From Immersiella caudata (Eukaryota; Ascomycota; Sordariomycetes; Sordariales; Lasiosphaeriaceae): 64,000 bases of DNA. A program made the translations under genes and the position numbers. Positions within the stretch are counted from its first letter, which is position 1, and every line of letters begins with the position of its first letter. The stretch is from positions 1,178,001-1,242,000 of the forward strand of contig JAULSU010000003.1 of the NCBI GenBank assembly GCA_030512335.1, in the 5' to 3' direction. The notes under the pieces are model-generated. The model was given only the letters and a program-made list of their open reading frames with translations, did not search any database and was not told the DNA's origin. Positions 35,642 through 46,510 of this stretch are shown piece after piece.

Positions 35642-38600
35642 ATGGCAGGGCGAGTCGGAGGGGCGATGGACTCCCCTACGCCGTTAAGAATCCTCTCTCT
35701 CGGTATGGCCTTTGGCCCCCAGTGCCCTAGACGCGTGCTGACTGTGTATAGATGGGGGCGGCATTCGCGGCATATCGAGTCTCATTATTCTGGAGAACAT
35801 CATGGAGCAGCTCCGCGATGCCCATGGCCTTGTCAACGTGCCCCGGCCATGCGAATACTTCGATCTCATAGGTGGTACAAGCACCGGGGGGTAAGACCAA
35901 GCCGGCATAAATCTCGTGCTTCTTACTAAGAACTTGCTGCACAGCATCATTGCAATCATGCTGGGCAGGTTGGGAATGACGGTCGAAGAGTGCATACGGG
36001 CATATAAAGAGGTGGCCCAGCAAGCCTTTACTCCGAAAAAGACCACAATCTTTCCAGCCTCGCCCGCTGGTGCCTACTCTGCAAATGCTCTGGTGTCTGC
36101 GATCAAGAAAACCGTCAGGACATTCTGTGTGGCGTCCGAATGCGTCGGTCGGCGAGGCAAAGGCCATTCGACAGCGCACACGTGCCCGCATAGCGAGTTG
36201 GAGTTCCGCGACGCGTTATGCACCAAAACGTATGTTCCTGGATGAAACAGATGAGGGAATGGGCGGTGTGACAACTAACGTTTGGCAGGGTTGTCCTAGC
36301 CATCACCAAGAGTAATATCGATGCGCCGCCAACTCTTTTTGCAACCTACGACGTGTCTGCCAAGTTCCAGGGCTGTACCATTTGGCAAGTTGCGCGCGCG
36401 ACCTCAGCAGCGACAACCTTCTTCAAGCCAGCCACCGTCGGCCGCGACTCTGTTGAATTTATCGACGCCGCATTCGGATACAACAACCCATGCGAAGTCT
36501 TGATTCGGGAAGCTCGACGACAGTATCCCGACCATAAAATGATGCGCGTTCTCAGCATCGGCACCGGGCTTGGTGACATTGTCGCCATTGATCACAGCCG
36601 GCGCTCTATCGTCAACGCACTAAAGAGAATGGCTACATCGTCCAAGATGGTAGCGTCGAAGCTTGATAGCGAATACGGCGAAGGCGGCGAGTACTACAGG
36701 TTTTCAACGTCGACCAGGGCTTACAGGATATCACAATGTCTGACTGGGAGGAGAGCAGCAAAATTTCGGCACATACGTACAACTATTTGCAGGAAAGTCG
36801 AAGGAAGATCGAAAGATGCGTACGCAGCCTTGCAGGGATCGCCCCGCCCAAGGAGGTGCATGGTGGTGAACTTCATGTGGATACAAGTGAGTGTACTTAG
36901 CAAGGCCAATTACGAGAATCACGTTGTGGAAGTGTGTTTAACCTTGCCACAGATGGTATGATCTCGCCACGCTGCTACCACATTCCTCTCCCCAGGAATA
37001 AGCGATTCGTTGGGCGAAACAGCACGCTGGTTACCCTTCGGCAGACACTCTTTATGCAAAAGAAGTGTCAGACTGCCGCGGTTGTCGGGTTAGGAGGTGT
37101 CGGCAAGACTCAGCTCGCTCTGCAACTCGCATACTGGGCGAAGGAGCACCAGCCCAAGTTCTCCATCTTCTGGGCGCCAGCGCTAAGCGATGCAACGTTT
37201 GATCAGGCGTATACCGAAATCGCAAAGAAGCTCCCCATTCAGGAAGTCGACAGGAGCAAGAGTCCGAAAGAGTCTGTGCGGCAGTACCTAAGCTCCGAAG
37301 CAGCTGGACCTTGGCTCCTTGTGGTAGATAACGCAGACGACATGGGCCTTTTGTTCGGGTCTTCTCCAGAGCGCAGAGGCGGCATCATTCAATACATTCC
37401 GGCAAGCGAGAACGGCTTAGTGCTGCTCACAACACGGTCCCGGGAAGTAGCTTGTGCCTTTGCGGGGAACGATGTGGTCTATCTGCACAGCATGGACCAG
37501 CCGGAGGCTGCTAGCCTCTTCGAGACGTCGCTTGTTGAGAAGAGCTTACTTCGCGATGAAGCGGGGTGCAGAGCCTTGCTGGAGGAACTCACGTGCCTTC
37601 CTCTCGCCATTACGCAGGCGGCGATGTACCTCAATACGACTCAGGCGTCAATCGCCGACTACCTTGGGCTACTGCGGAATACAGAACAAACTGCGATTGA
37701 TGTACTTAGCCGAGAGTTCTATGACGGGACGCGGTACGCAGGCTCACGGCACGCTGTGGCGACCACGTGGCTTGTGTCATTCGAACGGATCCGCAAGTCC
37801 GACAGTGGCGCGGCTAAACTGCTGGCTTTCCTGTCGTGCATCGAGCCCAAGGCGATTCCACAGTCCATACTGCCTCCATTAACACCAGAGCAGATGGTAC
37901 ATGCAGTTGGCACCCTCTGCGGATACGCCTTTCTCACCAGGCGTGGAAACACCGACTTATTCGACATGCACAGTCTGGTGCACACAGCAACGCGAAACTG
38001 GATTCGAAGCGAGAACCTTCAGCAGGCAACAATGGAAGAGGCGGTCCGACACATACAGGCTGTTTTCCCAACGAGCGATTTCGAGAACCGCGAGCTCTGG
38101 AGGAAATACTTTCCACATGTTTTCAAGACACTTCAGAACAGTGGGGAGCTTGATATGGAGGCAAAGTCTTATCTCACCTACTCAACCGCGCAATGCTTAG
38201 GAGTCGACGGGCGGATTAAGGAAGCTGTCAAGTATTCGGCAGACGCTTTCTATTGGGCAAAGAGTCATCTCACAGAAGACCAACCCTACCGGCTTGCATC
38301 ACAACATGCGCTTGCAACAGCTTATCAAGCAAATGGCCAGGTTGGAGAGGCTATTACACTGCTTGAACAAGTAGTAGCCATCAGAGCTAACGTACTGGCT
38401 GACAACCACCCCTCCCGGCTTGCATCACAACATGAGCTTGCAAGAGCTTATCAAGCAAATGGCCAGGTTGGAGAGGCTATTACACTGCTTGAACAAGTAG
38501 TAGCTATCAGAGCTAACGTACTGGCTGACAACCACCCCGACCGGCTTGCATCACAACATGAGCTTGCAAGAGCTTATCAAGCAAATGGCCAGGTTGGAGA

Positions 38601-38991
38601 GGCTATTACACTGCTTGAACAAGTAGTAGCTATTCATGCTAACCTACTGGCTGACAACCACCCCGACCGGCTTACATCACAACATACGCTTGCAACAGCT
38701 TATCAAGCAAATGGCCAGGTTGGAGAGGCTATTACACTGCTCGAACAAGTAGTAGCTATTCAAGCTAACCTACTGGCTGACAACCACCCCTCCCGGCTTA
38801 CATCACAACATACGCTTGCAACAGCTTATCAAGCAAATGGCCAGGTTGGAGAGGCTATTACTCTGCTTGAACAAGTAGTAGCCATCAGAGCTAACGTACT
38901 GGCTGATAACCACCCCGACCGGCTTGCATCTGAGGGGTGGCTTTCAGTAATGACGCAGGAGTTAAGCCTTGAGCGGGCTCGTTATGAGTAG
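35642..38991 (+). CDS. Patatin-like phospholipase/NB-ARC/TPR NLR, with one frameshift
   Basis: Five exons: 35642-35702, 35752-35890, 35945-36229, 36289-36886 and 36953-38991. Patatin motifs are DGGGIRG (oxyanion hole), GTSTGG (Ser nucleophile) and FIDAAFGYNNP, where the catalytic Asp sits in DAA rather than the usual DG[AG]. NB-ARC starts with NKRFVGRNSTL and P-loop VVGLGGVGKTQLA, followed by LLVVDNADD. TPR units are near-identical 42-residue repeats. Exon 4 needs one extra base: the T run at 36701-36704 separates GGEYYRF from NVDQGLQDITMSDWEESS, and all splice phases fit if that run had five T. The intact protein would be about 1040 residues. Patatin NLRs act in fungal incompatibility through lipase activity once oligomerised. 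As sequenced, exon 4 is out of frame. Confidence 0.8.
38288..38929 (+). repeat. Tandem 126-bp repeats encoding TPR units
   Basis: Five almost identical copies of a 126-base unit, plus the start of a sixth, encode RLASQHELARAYQANGQV and the continuation GEAITLLEQVVAIRANVLAD. Variation is confined to a few codons (ALAT/ELAR/TLAT, IRANV/IHANL/IQANL, NHPS/NHPD). Such identity points to recent duplication or gene conversion. Confidence 0.92.
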
Positions 38992-39169
38992 ATACTAATT
39001 TATTCGCTATTCTTTGCATGTGCTTGATTAATACCTACGCTCTTGAGTCTTACCATAACATTCTTGTCTTGATGATGATGTTAGCTGAATGAAGTCTCTT
39101 CTGTGGAGGACAAGCGGTGTATAATCTGTATCGAAGGAGTGCAAATATCTCATCTTGCCGAGGACAACG

Positions 39170-39241
<72 letters not shown>

Positions 39242-39275
39242 TCGTCGTCGTTGTCGTCGTCGTCATCGTCGTCGC
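39170..39275. repeat. Compound (CAT)n/(CGT)n microsatellite
   Basis: About 13 CAT units pass into CGT/CAT units over roughly 105 bases. On the minus strand it reads as a run of Asp codons, but no surrounding gene structure supports translation. Confidence 0.85.
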
Positions 39276-40470
39276 TATCTTCATCCATCGCGCCGCATGC
39301 CTTTCAGACACTTCTAGGCCTTCGCCGCGAAGAAGGGGCGTACCAGTGTATGGTCCGGACGATGAACGACAAAAAACCCTGCACCCACACTCTGAGCTGT
39401 AACAAGACTTCCATAATCGACCATCACTAGCCTTTTTATTGAGGCTGGGCTCCCGTCCTCTGATGCTGTGAGATGAGACATGGGAGATGGGGGATGGCCC
39501 TATCTCCAGGTCCGGCCCACACAGTTGGCTACAGTATGTAGCCCGCGACGGAATGATCGGTGGAATGGGTACCGGAACGCGGCTGGGGGGCGGTTGCTCG
39601 GGCCGCCCAGTTCTACGCTTCCTTTCCGCGCTCTGTTCCAGCTGTGCGACTCGGCCGGAGATACGTCCATACGAAAACCAAGAGCACCTTGGTTGATCCC
39701 CAAGTGCTAGGAACGGTATTAGTCTCTCGGGCGCATTTACACAGTGGATGTTACCCACGAGGATGAATCAAACAAATCTGCTCGCGCCACTCAAGACTCG
39801 TAGGTCTACAACCACCACTGCAATGTCATTTCCTAGAGATACTGACCACCCGCAACTTGACTTCTATTAGTTCCCAACCGACCCTACCTCATCGCCCCTC
39901 TCAACATGGACAATCGCGGGTCCGTTGCGCTTACCTCGCTGACTTCTGAGGCAGACTGGCCTAAAAGATGGATGCAGAAAGTCAGATGGGGCACGCCCAC
40001 TAGGATGATTCTTACGAACCTGTGTTGGTGGAATGGACGGAAGGAGGATCCAACCGTGATACGAAACATCTGCAAATCGAGTCTTTGGCTCAGTAGGATT
40101 GAAAGATGTCGCTCTTTTCCGCGGATAAGTGAATCGATTGTGATTGCCTTATGGCCGGGTTTCGGCTGCAGTGCTGCCTCTCGTGTGACAAAATCTAGGG
40201 CGCGGTGACCGTGGAGCCACGACTTCGTGACTGCCTCTCGTAAGCACAGGGCACATAACGAGCCAATTGATCTCAGTGGTGGGAAGAGTCCCGAAACCTT
40301 GGCGGTCTTGGTAATTTTAGCTGGGTTTCAACCCGCATACAGCAAGATTCTCACAAGGGGCATCGCGGGTGGCGCGAGGGAGGGCTGAAGCTCAACCCGA
40401 CCACTACACAACCGTATTGGGAATTAATTCGACTGGTTGAAGTTGAGGAATCTTCAACCTCCAGTTTGTG

Positions 40471-40477
40471 TATATAA
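40471..40477 (+). promoter_or_regulatory. TATA box candidate for the secreted-protein locus
   Basis: TATATAA lies 117 bases before the ATG at 40594, and an A-rich CA-containing leader follows, as in many highly expressed fungal secreted-protein genes. Confidence 0.45.
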
Positions 40478-40593
40478 TGTTCTGAGTGACCACGACCTCA
40501 AGTCACAGATGCAGCTCAAATTACACCAGACCACAATCCCAATAACAAAAAAAAAAACATCCACAACAACCGTATTCGACTGCTAAATCCACG

Positions 40594-41530
40594 ATGCGCC
40601 TTTCGACTTCTTCACTCTGGAGTGTAGTACTCACTACACTCTTTACGACCCAAGTCATCGCTGGCCCCGAGAACTCCTTCTGCGGAGGCGAAAAAAGATC
40701 GTCTCCCCAGCCGACGGGATTGTCTCGACGCCATTGCCAAGATCAACGCAGACGATATTTATACCGTTGTTGTTCCGAGTCGATGCAGGCAACTGCCCAG
40801 TCGCAATGAACAGTCACTTCACGGGCGGCGACCGCATTGGCGGGAGGGATTTTATCAACCAAGCTATCGACACCGTCACCGACGGCTCTCACGGCAGCGG
40901 TTGGTGTTTGGATTCGTCCGTCAACATCACGGTCCATCTCTGCGAGGTCCGGATGAGGGGTCCATCCGCCGTCTGCAACGCACCTCGACGACGCGACGTC
41001 TCGGCGCCTTTTCTTCCTTCCAGCCAACCCAAATCAGACAAACTGGCGGAGCGGGCCCGGATGGCCTGAAACTTTAAGGTGAACGCCCCAAGGCAGATCG
41101 GCGGTCCCGAACCAGGTGTCACTTGCCGTGCAACCGTTGGGCCGGTGGATGGTGACGACTGCGTGGAGCTTGCCAACTCGCTGCGTGGAAAGACGCTCCC
41201 GCTTCCCTGGTTTCAAACAGCAGCGAGTGCAATCTCGCCATCTTTGCCCACTTTCAAACCATTGCAGCCAATGGAGACACGGTGGCCGATAGAGTCGAAA
41301 GGGACACTGCGGGTTGCGCAGCCACCACTGAGGAAGCGGGACGGCAGGAGGATACAACACAGGATTCCGCACCCTTTGGGCGGGGTATACCATATTTGGT
41401 ATGGAAACTTGTGGGGTCAATTCAGCTTTGGGACTGCGAATTGTGTGCCTTGAACGATTTGGGGGACTTGATTAGCCGACACTTTAGTTGGCAGAGTATA
41501 TCGTCTCATCTCCATGGATTTCTTATTTAG
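40594..41530 (+). pseudogene. Secreted Cys-containing protein, disrupted; two related modules
   Basis: Begins with a good signal peptide (MRLSTSSLWSVVLTTLFTTQ then VIAGPENSFCGG). After that the coding signal changes frame. DCLDAIAKINADDIYTVVV is in one frame and NCPVAMNSHFTGGDRIGG in another. Further on, DCVELANSLRGKTLPLPWF changes frame before ECNLAIFAHFQTIAANGD. The two halves look like a duplicated module: DC[LV], then [NE]C-x-[LV]-A-[IM]-x-x-H-F, then GD. Shifts fall near the A run in GGCGAAAAAAGATCG (about 40688-40697), near 40780 and near 41222. Some could hide introns, but I found no good splice pair. The family is unrecognised, and it may be a decayed effector-like or antifungal-type protein. 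Confidence 0.5.
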
Positions 41531-41775
41531 CTGAATATTAGGTAGATTACAGTATCTCACAACGAGAGGACCTTTGACTGACTCGAATGCATCGGGCTCG
41601 ATGGAATCTCAAGGTGTGTGCACCGTCTATTGTAGTCTCGAAGAGGAGGAAAATACCACCGCTAGTCCTGGCCAAGCGGTATATACCCACGACATACCAT
41701 CATGCCTCCCAAGCACACCAACCACTAATATCTCCCGTCCAGCAGCCCTCAAACGCTCATGGCCCATCGTTCATC

Positions 41776-42348
41776 CTAATAAGGACAGTTCCTCCGATCG
41801 CCAAAAACAACAACGTTATCACTCCTCTTGTAGCACCCACTCACACCCCAGTTCCTCCATCCCGCAGCTCCAGCGCGAACAAACGTGCCCGTGGTGAGCA
41901 CAAATATCTCGTATCCCTTGGTGCCAGCAGGGCTCGGCAGGTCCAACTCGTAGTGATCGTGGGCGTAGTCGGCAAAGTCGTACTCACTCTTTTGGTTGTG
42001 GTAGATGAGAATGTTGTACTTGGGATACGCCCTCGAGAGCTCGGCGAGGGTTGTCTTGACGAACTGCTCCTCTCTTTCCTCGAGGTCTTCGAAGAAGGAG
42101 AAGATGTTGAAGACGTTGGAGACGAGGCTGAAGACTGGAAGCGGGTATGTCAGAGAGGATGTGGCTAGGGGGTTCAGAAAGGGGACGGGCTTACTGCTGA
42201 TGGCGAGGACGATGGGGTTGCGGGTTTCGATGGTGTCGGGGGCCCGCTGGGCGAGGTCGGGCGAAGGCGGGATCACCTCGGCGGTTGGGGCGGAGAAAGA
42301 GGTGGTGGCCAGGAGGCCGAGCACCGAGAGGAGTTTGCCGAAATGCAT
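41776..42348 (-). CDS. Small secreted protein, unknown function
   Basis: Two exons, 42348-42195 and 42134-41776, across a 60-base intron (GTAAGC donor, CTGAC branch, TTCCAG acceptor); predicted 170 residues. The intron is a multiple of three and free of stops, so the unspliced frame is also open. The signal peptide is MHFGKLLSVLGLLATTSFSA. The mature part contains YPKYNILIYHNQKSEYDF, HDHYELDLP and KGYEIFVLTTGTFVRAGAAG, followed by WRNWGVSGCYKRSDNVVVF. I have the impression that similar small secreted proteins with the GYE...GTF...GGWxNW pattern occur in plant-associated ascomycetes, without known activity. The upstream MLSAKPSTRG extension of the frame is probably leader sequence. Confidence 0.75.
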   Translation of the reverse strand: MHFGKLLSVLGLLATTSFSAPTAEVIPPSPDLAQRAPDTIETRNPIVLAISSKPVPFLNPLATSSLTYPLPVFSLVSNVFNIFSFFEDLEEREEQFVKTTLAELSRAYPKYNILIYHNQKSEYDFADYAHDHYELDLPSPAGTKGYEIFVLTTGTFVRAGAAGWRNWGVSGCYKRSDNVVVFGDRRNCPY

Positions 42349-43144
42349 CTTGCTTGGGTAGAGTGAAAAGTGTCTGATGGAGAGACCGCGAGTTGAAGGT
42401 TTTGCTGAGAGCAAGCGTTGTCAAAAGGGCGGGCTGTCTTTGTTTGTAGCTTGAGAGGGTAGACTATCCCACAACCCCAAAATGTCGACTGAAGCCTGAT
42501 ACTTATATGTCAACTCCCTAGGTAGCCCAAAATCAAGAAGCCCGCAGTTGTCCAAGGCTGCAGAGTGCAGCCCAGATGCAGCTCAAAAGCCTCTCTCAGA
42601 GAGGTCTCCAACACTGTTCGCCTTACTTCCACGTTGGTGACCGAATCCTCATCATGCACCTCTCCGCAGATCGGCAGAGGTGCATAATGCCCAACATAGC
42701 AGTTCATGGCCCTGTTGGGGTTGACGCTGATAGGTAAGAACCCCCCCAAAACTGCCTTGGGTTGTCTCAGCCAAGTATGCAAATCCCCTCTAAAGGACTG
42801 CTGCAAAACGCTACCATAAGATCGAATCAATCCACCGAAGAAACGACGTGGGGCTGGAGGGGGCTGGAAAAGTGCCTGCTTGAAGCATGGCGCCGGTGTT
42901 GCTATCCCATTTGCAGGAATAGCCGACCCGGCTTTCCGGCATGGCTGAGATTTGGCGATTGGAGGAGGCCCGCCCGAGGACGGCATGCTGCATGCACTCC
43001 GCTTTAGGCAGCCCTGTAAACAAATGATGGTGGAGGGACGGAGCCTCCGAGCCTTGCGGTTTGGTGGAGGCGAAGCGCGCCTTTGATGATTCCTTCGTCC
43101 TACATGTTCAAGTTGAGTTTCACAGACCTCTATAGTCTGCATTG
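42349..43144. other. Spacer, possibly with HET-gene debris
   Basis: A 210-residue minus-strand frame (42510-43142) shows no recognised domain. Because a HET pseudogene ends at its right side, it may contain unrecognisable 3' remains of that gene. Confidence 0.4.
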
Positions 43145-43842
43145 CTAGCGAAGTTTTTCACGATATCGGCCGTATGGGGGTTGGCAAAAGTTCGAGAAGC
43201 TTTGAGGCGTCTGCGTGTTTGCCTCGGCTGGGTCTTGGATGCTGAACTGCCTCACCGACTTCACTCCAAAATCGTACCAACCTGTCCGAGTCGTCTGCTG
43301 CAGCCCATGGGCCCAACCATTTCGACCCGGGGAGTGGTTCCCGATGTGGTAAATCCCCGCCATTATCCAAACCTGGTCGCTCTTTTCATCGTTGTCTTCT
43401 TCGTTGATGCAAATCTGGTCGATCTAGGGGGCGACCACCTCCTCATTCTTGCGAATACACCGGAGAGCTTCATCGAGCGGTGCGGTAATTGCTAGCAACA
43501 TATTGTGTGGGAAAACTCTCTCGGGATTTGGCCTCAGGCGTAGGACAGTGCGCAGAAGGGCGGAGCGCTATCAATTGCATGGGCAGGATATCTTTCTTTG
43601 AGGATAGGAGGTGATGTGCCTAGAATCTCAGGCAAAATCCAGTCGGTGCCTGATCGTGCCTCAGGTAAATCTAAAAAGAGGAAGGGGCCACTGGTTTCAC
43701 CTGCACGCTGCATCTGAGGTCGCTCGCCAATCAGCGTGGCCGCTCCTGCATTAGGGCAGCGAACGATCATGACTCTCCCGTTCCTGGTTTCCTTTCCAGG
43801 ACACAGCAGACAACTCCGCTGCATGAGCCCATTGTTCACCAT
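43145..43842 (-). pseudogene. HET-domain gene remnant
   Basis: N-terminal HET sequence in several frames. PPFCALSYA is followed by TGA (43534-43536) at the conserved Trp of YxWG. After a frame change come LLAITAPLDEALRCIRKNEE and VVAP, then TAG (43424-43426) at the Trp of WIDQICIN. The sequence continues IDQICINEEDNDEKSDQV and, in another frame, WLGPWAAADDSDRLVRFWSE. The last third of a HET domain and its C-terminal region are not recognisable. It lies head-to-head with the intact HET gene at 43866, suggesting an old divergent pair of which one member died. Confidence 0.75.
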
Positions 43843-43865
43843 CAGAACGTCCCCGTCTCATCGAC

Positions 43866-45923
43866 ATGGCCGCAGCGCCGACAACCCAAATCTACAGTCC
43901 GCTCAACGCCTCTCGTAGCGAAGTTCGACTGATTGAAGTGGTGTCTACCAAGCCGCTCACCTGCTCGATTTCCACGGTCTCACTCGACAACCGCCCTTTA
44001 TTCTCGGCTTTGTCCTACGAATGGGGTGACCCCGACAGTACCGAAAGCATTGCCATCCATGGGCAGGACCTTGCCATCCCGACCAATCTTGCCAGAGCCC
44101 TTGAGCGTGCAGTGCACCATTGGCAATCACACTTCCCGGACCGCGACTCCGAAACCTGCAGGCTCTGGGCCGACGCAATATGCATCCATCAGACGGACGG
44201 CGAAGAAAAGAAGCAGCAAATTCCGTTGATGCGAGAGATTTACCAAACCGCCGAGATGGTCATTTGCTGGCTGGGTGCTCATGATGAGACTCTTGAAAGG
44301 TCTTTGATGACGATTGCGAGGCTTGGTAGGCTGCCTATGCTGCTTGTGCCTGCGACCGTGGAGGAGTTGGCGCAGACGAGCCTCAAAGGCCCTAGTGCCT
44401 TTGCCCCAGGCATCACCACAGGCGAGACGTTTTGCAAATTATTACTCAGCCACCAGACGGATTGGGAGGCAGAATGGATCGACAGGTGTCCCGATATCTT
44501 TCAGGATGAAGAGGGTCGGGAGGGTCAGTACTTGGCCAACGCGTCCTGGGACTCTATTCATGTGCTGCTCCGCGCTACGTATTGGCGGCGAGCCTGGATC
44601 CTTCAAGAGCGGGCTCTTGCCCAAACAGCAATTCTCGCTTGCGGAAAGGCGTCTGCATCAATGAGCAAATTTACCACCATCGCCTTATGGGGGAAACTAG
44701 CACGGTTCCGAGAAAAGCCAGCCACGATCGGGCCTCATGTCTGGGATGTCATAACGCGGTACTGCCCGTGGGACACGATCACTGATACGACCGGTTCCGA
44801 ACTCAAGCAAAAACATTCGGACGTCGGTGAACCACTCCCATTACAGCACCGGCTAACGCAGCGCAACTGGAAGCTCTCCGCGTTGGGTGCCCTTCTGAAG
44901 GCGAAAGATCCAAGGGACCACATCTACGGCTTGCTGGGTCTCACAAATCTCGATATCGAGCCTGATTACAGCGTTTCCGTCCACGATCTCTACCAGAAAT
45001 ACTTCGGCCTCTGGCTGGATTGGCACTCTGTCGAGCCAGAGGATCAAGGCTTAGAACCAGAGGCCAGACTGGATCCACTGTTTCTTCTCCGATTCTCCGG
45101 GATTCGGAGTTTCCCTGACATGCCGTCTTGGGTGCCAAACTTTCCTCTGGTATGCGAACCCCCCCTGGATTCGATCGGGGTATTGAACTCGTACCATTGC
45201 GACAGAGGAGTTTTCACAGGCCGCGAGGGATACCCTATAATTCACGACAATACCCTCGTCGTTCCTGCTGTTCGGCTGGAAGTCATTTCGACCCGCGGGC
45301 TCCAGCTCACGCTTGACCATGTCTATCCAGGGGGCGATCGCTCCGTGCGCCTAGCTTTATACCTGCGAGATATGATCCTGCTGGAAAGCCAAAACCCTGT
45401 TCCGTTGTTTTCTCGCTTCCTGGACGCAGTCGCCGTGTTGCATTTCCTTCCATATCACAATCCGGCGGGTGCTCGGGATGCGCCTCAGGTTGCGGTCAGC
45501 TTGAGATTCATTGCCTGGCAAATGGTGGCCCTGCATTTCTCAAACTGCATAAACAGTATCTCTCCTCGCAGTTTTGTTTCGATGATAGGCATGGAGAAGG
45601 TTTGGAACTTTGCAGGGTTGCCGCTCGACTTTGAGTACGAGTTCTTGGCCGCCGGCTCAATGACGTTCGAATGCCCCTTTACTAACGGCCACATAAGATT
45701 GGTGGAGACGGAAAGTGGGCGGATAGGCATCTGTCCCAGCACCGTCATGGCTGGTGATATCGTTTGTGTACTGCTCGGGAGCGGAATGCCATCGATTCTC
45801 AGACGGGTGAGGGAACATTACCTTCACATCGGGACATGTTTCTTTTCGGGAATCATGAACGGCGAGGTGGCGGAGCTGGTGAAGTCTAACGAGGTCTCGG
45901 TTGAGACTGTTGAGGTATGGTAG
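43866..45923 (+). CDS. HET-domain protein, intact single-exon gene
   Basis: 685 residues without introns. HET blocks: FSALSYEWGDPDS near residue 47, CRLWADAICIHQTDGEEKKQ near 97, EMVICWLGAHDE near 134 and YWRRAWILQERALAQTAILA near 240. DPRDHIYGLLGL and PDYSVSVHDLYQKY follow, as in the standard C-terminal region of this subgroup, and the protein ends with a moderately hydrophobic domain. The effector role in incompatibility is inferred from the family. The start gives MAAAPTTQIYSPLNASRSEV, the usual IYxPL opening. Neighbours are a HET pseudogene (divergent) and a small unrelated gene. Confidence 0.9.
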   Translation: MAAAPTTQIYSPLNASRSEVRLIEVVSTKPLTCSISTVSLDNRPLFSALSYEWGDPDSTESIAIHGQDLAIPTNLARALERAVHHWQSHFPDRDSETCRLWADAICIHQTDGEEKKQQIPLMREIYQTAEMVICWLGAHDETLERSLMTIARLGRLPMLLVPATVEELAQTSLKGPSAFAPGITTGETFCKLLLSHQTDWEAEWIDRCPDIFQDEEGREGQYLANASWDSIHVLLRATYWRRAWILQERALAQTAILACGKASASMSKFTTIALWGKLARFREKPATIGPHVWDVITRYCPWDTITDTTGSELKQKHSDVGEPLPLQHRLTQRNWKLSALGALLKAKDPRDHIYGLLGLTNLDIEPDYSVSVHDLYQKYFGLWLDWHSVEPEDQGLEPEARLDPLFLLRFSGIRSFPDMPSWVPNFPLVCEPPLDSIGVLNSYHCDRGVFTGREGYPIIHDNTLVVPAVRLEVISTRGLQLTLDHVYPGGDRSVRLALYLRDMILLESQNPVPLFSRFLDAVAVLHFLPYHNPAGARDAPQVAVSLRFIAWQMVALHFSNCINSISPRSFVSMIGMEKVWNFAGLPLDFEYEFLAAGSMTFECPFTNGHIRLVETESGRIGICPSTVMAGDIVCVLLGSGMPSILRRVREHYLHIGTCFFSGIMNGEVAELVKSNEVSVETVEVW

Positions 45924-46510
45924 AGGGTAAGCGTGGGAAGACGTATGGGTGGCGGGGGAAAACTTTTGCGAGAGGACAAACTTGGATTGAGTCTGACAGA
46001 CCGTCATCGAACGCAAAGCACCATGGTCATCGGCGATCCATTCATGCCCCAGGCCAGACTTCAGGGCAGCCACTTGTTGGTTCGGAGCTGACGGTGGTCT
46101 AGACTACCTACCCGACGCTAGCTTGTTAGTCCGGGAAAGGTCCCAATTGGAGGAGAGTAAACGCCCCCTGTCTCCGGCCCGCGTGATTGGATCTCCGGCA
46201 ATGCAGACCGAAAACGGGAAGCATGTGGCTTGGGTTACATCCACAAAAGTACAGGATATACCCACAATGACGCTTGCAACTAGGGAAACAGCCTCTGTGG
46301 AATAAAAACGCCGTGCTATGGCTAGGGGATGCACACGGCATAGGAAAAATACGACTGCTTGCGGAAACTTCGAGCGTTCGAGGCCTCCATTTGCACCGGT
46401 GTCATCTCAACTGTGTTGCTGGATAAGTCATCAGACTTTAGCAGCTAACTAACAAAATCATGGATGTGTCTAGGCTACAATCCAACTGCCTCCAAAAGAC
46501 CAACACTTGC
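45924..46510. other. Spacer, nothing recognised
   Basis: About 590 bases between the HET gene and a convergent small gene. Only short ORFs; no repeats seen. Confidence 0.5.

Larger units (their letters stand above)
38992..40593. other. Spacer with trinucleotide tract
   Basis: No supportable gene over 1.6 kb. ORFs at 39150-39760 are created by the CAT/CGT tract and its flanks. The right end carries the promoter of the secreted-protein locus. Confidence 0.45.

Noticed and set aside
39028..39288. Poly-Asp minus-strand ORF
   Set aside because: It results from the CAT/CGT microsatellite; no start context, exon structure or neighbours support it.
42510..43142. 210-residue minus-strand ORF
   Set aside because: No recognisable domain and composition typical of chance ORFs; possibly HET debris, noted as spacer.
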